From Mytilisepta virgata (lineage: Eukaryota > Mollusca > Bivalvia > Mytilida > Mytilidae): DNA of 64,000 nt. Shown one piece after another: positions 59,699 through 64,000 of the stretch; the first letter of the stretch is position 1; the number at the start of each line of letters is the position of its first letter. The DNA lies in NCBI GenBank assembly GCA_028015205.1, contig CM051516.1, forward strand, positions 38,640,230 through 38,704,229, read 5' to 3'. The position numbers were made by a program, and so were the translations under genes. The notes below the pieces were generated by a model, which was given only the letters and a program-made list of their open reading frames with translations, did not search any database and was not told where the DNA came from.

Positions 59699-61254
59699 CT
59701 TTTTTTACTTTCCTTTATGCCTTCCAAGTTCAAGCGACTCCGGGAAGCGACTTGTCTAGACATTTGGTAAAAGAATGTATGATTGTTTTTGTAGATACTG
59801 GAATAAGTGCTTGTATGATGATAATAACAAGCCTAATGCTAATAAATTGAGGACATACAGAAAGCTTAAAAGTAATTATGAATTTGAAAAATTTTTATTA
59901 TTAGATCTTGAGAAGGAATCTATATCAAATTATATTAGAGTAAGAATAAGTAATAGTAATTTGCTTATTGAGCAAGGCCGTCATAGGAATATTTCATTAC
60001 AAGATAGAATATGTCCTCTATGTAAAGATGATATTGAAGATGAGTTTCATTTTATTATGCAGTGTTCCATACTTTCGGAAATTAGACAAAAATTATTTGA
60101 TGAACTGTCTGCTATTATACCACACTTTCAAAACATGAGTAATTTTGATAGATTTAAACTAATTCTCAGTTCTAATGACTTTGACATAATGAAACTTTGT
60201 GTGCAATCTGTTAACAGGATGTACTTATTGCACAAACAGCTCAAATAGTTGCTGGTCCATGTGACTTCTTTTCAATTTTATTAATCATGATTTTAGAATT
60301 ATATTCCGGTGTCATAGTATCAGTGGAAATGCTCTACATGGTAATAACAATATTCTTTGGGGCTTTATTTCTGGCAATATCTAGCAAAAGAAATATTATT
60401 ATTATGTGTTAACTTGTTAAATAAAGTTAAGTCCTCAGCCGTGATGTAACATTTACTGTAATTTTGATTTTGATTTGTTTTGTAATGTATACTGATATAT
60501 TGTATCATTTGTGTCATGTACATTTGTTATTCTGTTTTGTTTTTTTTTGCTGATCACAATCCTTTGTTGGATTTAAATCAATAAAGAATTTGAATTTGAA
60601 TTTGAATTTGAATTTGTCTAGCAATACATATCTATCTTAATGTCAGAAAGAGAAAAAAAACATTGACTAACTTGTAATAAAGGTAATTTTATATTGTTGT
60701 TATAATTATTTATTGTTGTTTATACTGCATAAGAGGTTTGGTGTGAGGTACCCCCACTTTCCAATGGTGGGGGGTGGGGGGGGGGGGAGCGGGGGCGTAG
60801 GATGGATTTTGAAATAAAAAGGCAGAACCAGGATTTTTTAAAAATAAAAGCCAGAATCAATTCTGTTTTGGTTAAACTAAACTAAAAATTTCGGTCGCAA
60901 TAGTCAAGATAGTGGCCCTCCGATCAAAATCCAAGACAGAAAAGGTGAAAAAATTAGGCAGGATCAAACATTTCATCCTAGCCCCATAAAAATCAAATGG
61001 TTGCTCCCATATATGTAGCTGACGTGTCATCGTACATCATCAAACCAATAACCAGGGTTTCCGATATTGAATATTTGTCTCAATAATAAATTTATATTGT
61101 GACATAGGCTTACCAATGCTTACGTCCTGTAATTGCTAAGAACATTTCAATTTAATAAAAACAAAAAATAATTATTTTAAAATACTTACGAATTCCTATA
61201 GTTAGCTACATCATCTGTATCAAAAATGGTGATCTGAGTAACATCCAAATCCAT
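34619..61254 (-). CDS. F-BAR/SH3-like protein (nostrin/PSTPIP-like), intact ten-exon copy
   Basis: Exons on the minus strand: 61254-61190, 52055-51925, 46238-46127, 45417-45303, 41929-41768, 41157-40924, 37855-37765, 36646-36323, 35832-35746 and 34749-34619. All have GT-AG borders and consistent phases. They sum to 1,452 coding bases (483 residues) with no internal stop. Residues 20-260 are charged and helical, with IWKEYYKFKRECEED, IDWIRSFKMEIKRDE and a LLQSWKKCLSTLEEASAEYA segment placed as in F-BAR proteins. F-BAR modules bind and bend membranes. Residues 304-411 are acidic, then proline-rich (RPFTPRPLPEPP), a likely SH3-ligand linker. Residues 418-481 align to an SH3 domain (EMTVKKGDKVKLLEEP ... 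KKGLIPFSIITIL), but ALYDY is replaced by VNSSY and the usual WW by YV, so the peptide pocket looks lost. The start is the first ATG of exon 1. Exons 3-10 are duplicated in the left arm. Family call moderate, exon structure strong. Confidence 0.72.
34850..35664 (+). mobile_element. Pearl/Helentron-like element, two 161-bp cores
   Basis: Inserted in intron 9 of the intact gene; the left-arm intron (11,209-11,387) lacks it. It starts ATCGAACAGCGTTCCG and holds two direct cores of exactly 161 bases (from 35,270 and 35,431) around GGGGCATAACTCCTAC. It then has (GGAC)n at 35,592-35,619 and a terminal hairpin TCCCCCGC...GCGGGGGA (35,635-35,661). Tandem ~160-bp cores, a GACG-type microsatellite and a terminal hairpin are the known layout of bivalve pearl elements, non-autonomous Helitron/Helentron relatives. 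Open frames inside it are not genes. Confidence 0.8.
36870..37330. repeat. Two-unit tandem repeat element, right arm
   Basis: Reverse-complement counterpart of 9,573-10,090, in the intron between exons 7 and 8 of the intact gene, ending in a poly-C run near 37,317. Confidence 0.5.
37885..38350. mobile_element. Tandem-core (pearl-like) element, right arm
   Basis: Reverse-complement counterpart of 8,140-8,672, in the intron between exons 6 and 7 of the intact gene. It has the same repeated cores and the GC-rich terminal motif near 37,898-37,925. Confidence 0.6.
38535..39616. mobile_element. piggyBac-like MITE, right arm only
   Basis: TTAA at 38,535-38,538 and 39,613-39,616, with perfect 16-base inverted ends (GGGGGTAGGCCTGGGT / ACCCAGGCCTACCCCC). 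The left arm has the single TTAA target at 7,977-7,980. No transposase; a 62-codon frame near 39,495 shows no domain. Confidence 0.85.
39618..40833. repeat. Tandem triplet of the 409-bp foldback unit
   Basis: Three head-to-tail units start at about 39,621, 40,017 and 40,426, giving periods of 396 (about 13 bases missing) and 409. Each has the palindrome AAGCTTTTTCGGC(G)...GCTAAAAAGCTT and the run TATATTCGGGTCAACGTTGG. The array begins one base after the TTAA of the piggyBac-like MITE, and the left arm is empty here. Frames of 62 codons repeated in each unit are by-products. Confidence 0.85.
42765..42825. repeat. 61-bp near-perfect palindrome, right arm only
   Basis: Thirty-base arms (42,765-42,794 and 42,796-42,825) differ at one base, around a single central C. 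The left arm (near 5,945-5,980) holds only one half, so the palindrome formed after the duplication. Confidence 0.85.
43436..44984. mobile_element. 1.55-kb TIR element with repeated 15-base motif
   Basis: Absent from the left arm: the matching point near 4,665 reads AATGATATATACC without a break. The ends are inverted, GGTCATTTTCAAAA / TTTTGAAAATGACC. No transposase-like frame. The motif TGTCTATCCTGTTAC or a close variant occurs about ten times on both strands between 43,801 and 44,778. Class uncertain; non-autonomous. Confidence 0.7.
44990..45290. repeat. Two adjacent minisatellites, right arm only
   Basis: About four copies of a roughly 55-60 base unit with GGGAGATAATTTTAAATACTG (to about 45,165) are followed by four copies of a 31-base unit with CACCCTGGATATGCTACACA. 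The left arm has one copy of each motif near 4,580-4,660, so the array expanded after duplication. Confidence 0.85.
45730..46010. mobile_element. Pearl-like tandem-core repeat relic (intron, right arm)
   Basis: Reverse-complement counterpart of 3,893-4,300, in the intron between exons 3 and 4 of the intact gene. It ends in CGTCGCTTCGCAGCCGGGG, the GC-rich hairpin terminus. Confidence 0.5.
46454..46573. repeat. Perfect foldback, 43-base arms
   Basis: Arms 46,454-46,496 and 46,531-46,573 are exact reverse complements around a 34-base loop (GAGCCCGGAGGGCGAC...). A related half-motif (AAGCGTTGATTCTAGAAAAA) occurs at about 47,488. Confidence 0.85.
47560..48180. repeat. TATAAGATATCT-type satellite
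   Basis: Dozens of near-copies of TTTATAAGATATCT(C/T)ATA, period about 20-21 bases. Each holds the 8-base palindrome AGATATCT or AGATATCTTA. A block of about 165 bases is itself duplicated (about 47,620-47,785 and 47,825-47,990). It is open on both strands for 80-156 codons only because of the repeat; I do not call a protein. Confidence 0.9.
49011..50850 (+). mobile_element. Pearl/Helentron-like element, six ~167-bp cores
   Basis: Starts AACTAGAGGCTCTCAAGAGC. Six direct cores follow with the marker CCATCTTGGTTGACAG at about 49,143, 49,309, 49,478, 49,647, 49,815 and 49,980 (periods 165-169), then degenerate cores to 50,760. A (GAC)n microsatellite (50,765-50,800) is followed by a terminal hairpin with 14-base arms (50,815-50,828 and 50,832-50,845, one mismatch). 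Same layout as the 161-bp element but unrelated core. Not coding. Confidence 0.8.
51501..51675. mobile_element. Short MITE with 22-base inverted ends
   Basis: CACAGGGGCCCGACTTCTGG... (51,501-51,522) is exactly inverted at 51,654-51,675. The interior has (TTTA)n. Inside the 3.3-kb TIR element, so a nested insertion. Confidence 0.8.
52097..52549 (+). mobile_element. Retrozyme-like repeat with hammerhead-like core
   Basis: Direct repeats of about 66 bases (52,097-52,162 and 52,482-52,549) flank a 385-387 base unit. Just before the second repeat is CTGATGA (52,459-52,465), a helix II GAGG/CCTT, GAAA (52,479-52,482), then helix III ATGC/GCAT and A, an AUA cleavage triplet at 52,500-52,502. AUAC before the core can pair with GUAU after the cleavage site as helix I, with a 2-base bulge. 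Retrozymes are small non-autonomous retroelements with direct repeats containing hammerheads. The unit lies about 40 bases outside the acceptor of exon 2. Identification tentative. Confidence 0.45.
53150..53365. repeat. ~30-base minisatellite
   Basis: About six copies of TCTAGTATATGAAT(A/C)G(G/A)TCT followed by GGTTTTGAAGCA. Non-coding, in intron 1 of the intact gene. Confidence 0.85.
53498..53550. repeat. Half of the foldback MITE seen at 301-463
   Basis: Shares GGTGGAGAAATTCCATAAC and GAAGGAGAATCT with the left-arm hairpin; one arm only. Confidence 0.7.
53856..54846 (+). mobile_element. Pearl/Helentron-like element, three 161-bp cores
   Basis: Near-identical to the element at 34,850-35,664 but with three cores (starting about 54,270, 54,431 and 54,592) instead of two. 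It has a (GGAC)n run at about 54,752-54,795 and the same terminal GC-rich hairpin. The flanks differ, which defines the element borders. Intron 1 of the intact gene. Confidence 0.82.
54957..55118 (+). pseudogene. N-terminal fragment of a Crypton/DUF3504-like protein
   Basis: Reads MSRFANIDEDEINLLLKKR, then TKRVINVAKRLLDSFCAATGK and a stop. The pattern 'MxRFAxxxExExxxLLxxRxxKNTKRxxxVAxxLLxxF' matches the start of Crypton-derived KIAA1958/ZMYM-like recombinases in invertebrates. Only about 50 codons remain, followed directly by a foldback (55,122-55,328). Likely an internally deleted copy; identification by motif only. Confidence 0.45.
55122..55328. repeat. Foldback with ~100-base arms
   Basis: 55,122-55,222 and 55,230-55,328 are reverse complements with scattered mismatches. 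Paired segments include ATATTTCATGTGATT / AATCACATGAAATAT and ATATTGCCC / GGGCAATAT at the tip. It directly abuts the Crypton-like fragment. Confidence 0.8.
55329..55757. other. Intronic sequence, nothing recognised
   Basis: No coding region, repeat border or RNA gene seen. Confidence 0.5.
55758..58690 (-). mobile_element. CR1-type LINE, 5'-truncated and defective
   Basis: On the minus strand: the tail of an endonuclease domain (VVDYCISNTDL ... FDVHCSITL, 58,688-58,560), a linker, then the reverse transcriptase (57,604-55,950). Visible motifs are CGFRHGYSTIDNIF, FIDFEKAFDKVW, GVRQGENL, the catalytic LLYADDTVL, FNYLGVLVS and the C-terminal LPIEVGRWNN and CLLCNKSEIGDEFHYIMQC (a CCHC-like cluster). 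A (TA)n slip just before the YADD box and an in-frame stop after KAIES break the frame, as does a shift near 57,610, so it is inactive. The 3' end near 55,758 has AATAAAGATAAAAAAACC. Nearly all of the endonuclease is missing. It sits in intron 1 of the host gene in the same orientation. Confidence 0.85.
58776..58862. repeat. Degenerate CCCTAA (telomere-like) repeats
   Basis: About a dozen CCCTAA/CCCTTA/CCATAA hexamer-like units, many exact (CCTAACCCTAACCC), over 87 bases. (TTAGGG)n is the usual mollusc telomere repeat. It directly abuts the 5' side of the truncated LINE. Confidence 0.7.
58863..59620. other. Intronic sequence with CRE and CCAAT motifs
   Basis: TGACGTCA at 59,291-59,298 and CCAATCAG about 20 bases on. 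A short minus-strand frame (59,031-58,893) ends at a good GTATGT donor but has an in-frame stop immediately before it and no ATG at its start, and its phase does not fit exon 2 of the host gene. I do not call it a gene. Confidence 0.4.
59625..59696. repeat. (TA)n microsatellite
   Basis: Uninterrupted AT repeat of about 72 bases immediately before a LINE fragment. Confidence 0.95.
59700..60618 (+). mobile_element. CR1-type LINE 3' fragment with hexamer tail
   Basis: The frame 59,775-60,248 encodes the C-terminal part of a LINE polymerase: LRTYRKLKSNYEFEKFL, IEQGRHRNI and CPLCKDDIEDEFHFIMQC, the same Cys/His block as in the 55,758 element. A stop is followed by a 3' region ending in about four (GAATTT) units at 60,587-60,618, the kind of microsatellite end used by CR1-like elements. 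5'-truncated; inactive. Confidence 0.8.
60619..61189. other. Intron 1 sequence with poly-G repeat
   Basis: 60,770-60,950 is an inverted copy of the C-run repeat at 17,490-17,690. Otherwise nothing recognised. Confidence 0.5.
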
Positions 61255-61342
61255 TTTGACAGAAGAAATATAAATTTCCTATAGAATACTTATGAGAATC
61301 TGCCGGGGCAAGCTTCCATAGATACACAAGTATAAAGAAAGT

Positions 61343-61350
61343 TGACGTCA
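61343..61350 (-). promoter_or_regulatory. CRE-like site upstream of F-BAR/SH3-like gene
   Basis: TGACGTCA, a perfect CREB/ATF palindrome, lies about 90 bases upstream of the ATG of exon 1 (61,254) on the gene's 5' side. The left arm has lost this segment together with exon 1. Functional role inferred only. Confidence 0.4.
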
Positions 61351-62290
61351 CAGTACTACCATGATTTGCTTAAAAAAACGTTCGCTTGACCAAGGCGCAA
61401 GTCTTTATTCCATTCTTTTTAGACCCAAAAAGGAAAGGGGGGAGTGTGAACTATTGTCACAACTTGGAATTTATCGGCTGTCCGTCCATATGCTTTTCAA
61501 ACTTTGAAGTCAAAGTCATCTGAAACCACTAGACCAAATAAAAGGAAACTGGTATGAAGCATTTTTGGCTGGAATACAATTAAGTTTTCGAATTGTTACA
61601 GTTGGATACCTAATTTGATCATAGGCAATGATTTTTCTGATTTGCCGAACTCAAGTTATATCTTGTGCTTACTGCAATTTTGTGCGTTCAAGTCATAAAA
61701 TATTACGTATTTTCGACATTCATTTGTAGTAGAATATATGTGCCTCTTTTAAGTAGTAGATTTGATGATGAATAATGTTAATTTGCATACAGGTACATCA
61801 CAAGGCTTTATTTTATTTGAAATAATACATTTCTATGATTAAAATAAAAACAAACAATTATAATAAAGATAGAACTTAATAAAAAAATTATTATACTTAT
61901 TAACGAAAAGGGTAATTTTTGCAAAAGAAGTACATGTACATGAGGAACAGCTTAATTTCTTGAACAATTTCACATTGTTACTTTTTCCAAAAAAAAAATA
62001 TAATTTCCTAAACATGAAGACCTCTGATATATATACTGAACCGCAAAAGAAACGTCGCTTTTTCAAAATGTTAGCAAAATTCAAAATAAATATTAATTAA
62101 TGATTTTTATATAATCAGTATTACGATTACATCACCAGGTAAGATTAAATTACCTGTGAATTAAATTTTCGGTTGAATAATTTTCAGTTGATATCGTAGA
62201 GCGACCGTACCTAAAACCGCTCGTGGGACACACTTGGCGGTAATTTTTCTTAAATCTTAAATGTTCGTGAAATTCATGCTCCTTTATGGG

Positions 62291-62298
62291 TATAAAAG
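62291..62298 (+). promoter_or_regulatory. TATA box of the Tc1-like transposase gene
   Basis: TATAAAAG, 48 bases before the preferred ATG at 62,346. Transcription would begin between this and that ATG, which argues against using the in-frame ATG at 62,286. Confidence 0.5.
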
Positions 62299-62345
62299 GC
62301 CGGAGAAAATTAAAGAGTGTTAGTATCAGTGTTGACACAGAAGCT

Positions 62346-63383
62346 ATGCCACGTCTGACTCCACAACAGAGAGAACAGGCCATTGGTCGATTGGATGCTG
62401 GGCAATCTGCCAGAGTTATTGCCAACGACTTCAACTGTGCTGTTCGAACAATTGAACGTCTACGGACACGGTACAATGCAACAAACAGCACAAATGACCG
62501 TCCACGGAGTGGTAGACCCCAAGTCACTACCCCTAGACAGAATAGAGGCATTGTTCGTCACCATTTGATGAATCGGTTCACCCCAGCTGCCGAAACTGCC
62601 AGAAACACTGTTGGAACACATGGACGACCCATAAGTGATGATACGGTTCGTCGGCGATTAGCTGCTAGAAACATGAGATGTCGCCGTCCAGCAAGAGGAC
62701 CTATTCTTACTCCTCGACACCGTCAAGCTCGTCTTCAGTGGGCCACTCAGCGACAGAATTGGCGAAATCGACAATGGCGTAACATCATCTTCTCTGACGA
62801 AAGCCGTTACTGCATTTCAACAGCCGATGGCAGAACCAGAGTGTGGAGAAGACGCGGGGAACGTTACGAAGACAGCTGCATTCTGGAAACAGACGCGAGG
62901 GGAGGACCTAGCATCATGGTATGGGGTGGAATCGGCCTTAACGTTAAACTTGGTCCAGTCATCTTTCAGAACCTTGGCCCAGGTAGAGGAAATGGCGTAA
63001 CAGCTGCCCTTTACATCGACCAAGTCTTGACACCCCATGTTCAGCCCCATTTCGCACGTCATCAAAACAAGACTTTCCAACAGAACAATGCATGTGCGCA
63101 TACCGCAAGAGCCACAAGAAACTTCCTACAGCAGAATAACATTAATGTTATGGATTGGCCGGCTTTGAGCCCAGATTTAAACCCTATTGAACATTTATGG
63201 GACGAAGTTCAAAGACGGTTGAATAATGAGCAGCCAAGTCCGACAACTGCAGCTGAACTTTCACAAGCGTTTCAGAGAGTATGGGCACGTATTCCGATGG
63301 CGTTTATTAATCGGCTCATCAACTCCATGTACCGAAGATGTGCCGCAGTAATTGGTGCCGGTGGAGGACATACACGTTATTAA
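62346..63383 (+). CDS. Tc1-like transposase, catalytic Asp replaced by Asn
   Basis: A full-length 345-residue frame starting MPRLTPQQREQAIGRLDAG. Residues 1-60 form the first helix-turn-helix (AIGRLDAGQSARVIANDF). A GRPQ-type hook (RSGRPQ at 54-59) links to a second DNA-binding domain. The catalytic domain has FSDESRY (D151), the block normally written QxDNAxxHTA, here FQQNNACAHTA with N247 where the second Asp belongs, and SPDLNPIEHLWD with E282. The spacing 247-282 is that of DD34E. In this family the second Asp binds the catalytic metal, so an Asn there should abolish or greatly weaken activity although the frame is intact. The start is the ATG downstream of a TATA box. An upstream in-frame ATG at 62,286 would add 20 residues. 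Confidence 0.9.
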   Translation: MPRLTPQQREQAIGRLDAGQSARVIANDFNCAVRTIERLRTRYNATNSTNDRPRSGRPQVTTPRQNRGIVRHHLMNRFTPAAETARNTVGTHGRPISDDTVRRRLAARNMRCRRPARGPILTPRHRQARLQWATQRQNWRNRQWRNIIFSDESRYCISTADGRTRVWRRRGERYEDSCILETDARGGPSIMVWGGIGLNVKLGPVIFQNLGPGRGNGVTAALYIDQVLTPHVQPHFARHQNKTFQQNNACAHTARATRNFLQQNNINVMDWPALSPDLNPIEHLWDEVQRRLNNEQPSPTTAAELSQAFQRVWARIPMAFINRLINSMYRRCAAVIGAGGGHTRY

Positions 63384-63806
63384 CGGACGTGGGAGCACAG
63401 CATTGAAAACATGTGACGTTGCGACAATTGTGACGTTTTTGTGAACATTGTAACCAAAAGACTGTAAATCATTCATTAAATTTTGTAAAAATTAATTTAA
63501 AATATATAAATGTCACTTTGAAATAAATGTATGTGAACATGTCATTTTGTGCGACGTTTCTTTTGCGGTTCAGTATATATATTAAGAATAAAAAAGGTAA
63601 TATAAAGTATAAATTATTTCCCACTTCTTAATAGGAAAAATACTGGTAGAAGTTAAGTCTCACGTATCAGTGCTGTGGCTTAGAAACAAATACTTGTGAG
63701 AAAAATTGCAGAAATCGCGAATTTCATCATCAAATATCATTTTTAATTTAAAATTGTAACAAAAGTAAACTTAATTCATGTTTTATTTTCATTTTTCCCG
63801 AAAAGA

Positions 63807-64000
63807 CCATTAAGCAGTCTGTTGTAAACTTAAAATTTAAATGGCAAAATGAGACCACTAAGCCTTGATTTTTTTTTTTTTTAATTTTTTTTTGGGGGGC
63901 AAAAAATTATGTTTATTCCCTGTTTAATTGTCTGCCAGCCAGACATTAGATGTCAAATTACAATAAATAAGGGCTTATTTGAAAGACACTAGAACACTGT
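63807..64000. other. Right-edge sequence, nothing recognised
   Basis: Contains T-runs. Homology to the left arm cannot be tested because the left arm meets the window edge. Confidence 0.5.

Larger units (their letters stand above)
62036..63573 (+). mobile_element. Tc1-like DNA transposon
   Basis: Perfect 23-base inverted ends (62,036-62,058 and 63,551-63,573, beginning CTGAACCGCAAAAGAA), flanked by TA on both sides. Length 1,538 bases, typical of Tc1. Inserted in the TA-rich tract matching left-arm 236-300/680. The left arm lacks it but has its own foldback insertion at the same spot. Confidence 0.92.
30500..63806. repeat. Right arm of large inverted duplication
   Basis: This is the reverse-complement partner of the left arm, but almost twice as long because it has taken up many insertions: LINEs, tandem-core elements, TIR elements and a Tc1 element. 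Its outer limit of visible homology is 63,806, which pairs with window base 1, so the real limit may lie further out. It carries the intact copy of the F-BAR/SH3-like gene on the minus strand. Confidence 0.88.

Noticed and set aside
62150..63476. Minus-strand frames of 71-133 codons
   Set aside because: Shadows of the Tc1-like transposase gene on the opposite strand.
1..64000. CRISPR arrays, operons, ribosome binding sites
   Set aside because: Introns, LINEs and TATA/histone-type signals show a eukaryotic nuclear genome; direct repeats seen are satellites or element cores without spacer structure.

Overview
This is a eukaryotic, AT-rich, repeat-dense window. It has GT-AG introns, tandem-cored elements ending in (GGAC)n-type microsatellites (the 'pearl'/Helentron-like type described in bivalves), Tc1, piggyBac-like, Crypton-like and CR1-type LINE relics, long poly-C and (TA)n runs, and hammerhead-like cores. 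Together these suggest a bivalve mollusc, probably a mussel-like species. The organism call is an inference.

Layout. The window is dominated by one large, interrupted inverted duplication. The left arm runs from the window edge to about 17,482. The right arm runs from about 30,500 to at least 63,806. A further matching pair lies inside the loop (18,243-18,362 and 27,890-28,015). Both arms carry the same multi-exon gene, a divergent F-BAR/SH3-type protein. The right copy (minus strand, ten exons, 61,254 to 34,619) is open and in phase throughout. The left copy (plus strand, 3,648-11,518) lacks exons 1-2 and has two single-base frameshifts. Because the arms are so similar, each acts as the 'empty site' for insertions in the other. 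These include a Crypton-like element (14,616-17,096), a piggyBac-like MITE in each arm, a 409-bp foldback unit that became a tandem triplet, a 161-bp-core pearl-like element, a 1.55-kb TIR element and a Tc1 element.

Central loop (17,483-30,499). It holds three short intronless genes encoding related helical proteins of 104-109 residues, at 21,291-21,605 (+), 24,717-25,040 (-) and 27,019-27,348 (+). Each has a TATA box 29-31 bases upstream of an initiator-like site, a short leader, and 32-40 bases after the stop a perfect 16-base histone-type 3' stem-loop. Exactly 12 bases further on is a conserved purine-rich CAAAAAGAA element that matches a histone downstream element. The proteins do not look like histones. 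This looks like a non-histone gene family using replication-dependent histone mRNA 3'-end processing, and is the most interesting content of the window.

Outer right arm (46,000-63,800). Introns 1 and 2 of the intact gene are swollen by nested elements: an AGATATCT-rich satellite in a TIR element, a 3.3-kb TIR element holding a 167-bp-core pearl-like element, a 387-bp retrozyme-like repeat beside exon 2, a 161-bp-core pearl-like element, two LINE relics and degenerate CCCTAA repeats. A Tc1 element with a lost catalytic Asp lies outside the gene, upstream of exon 1.
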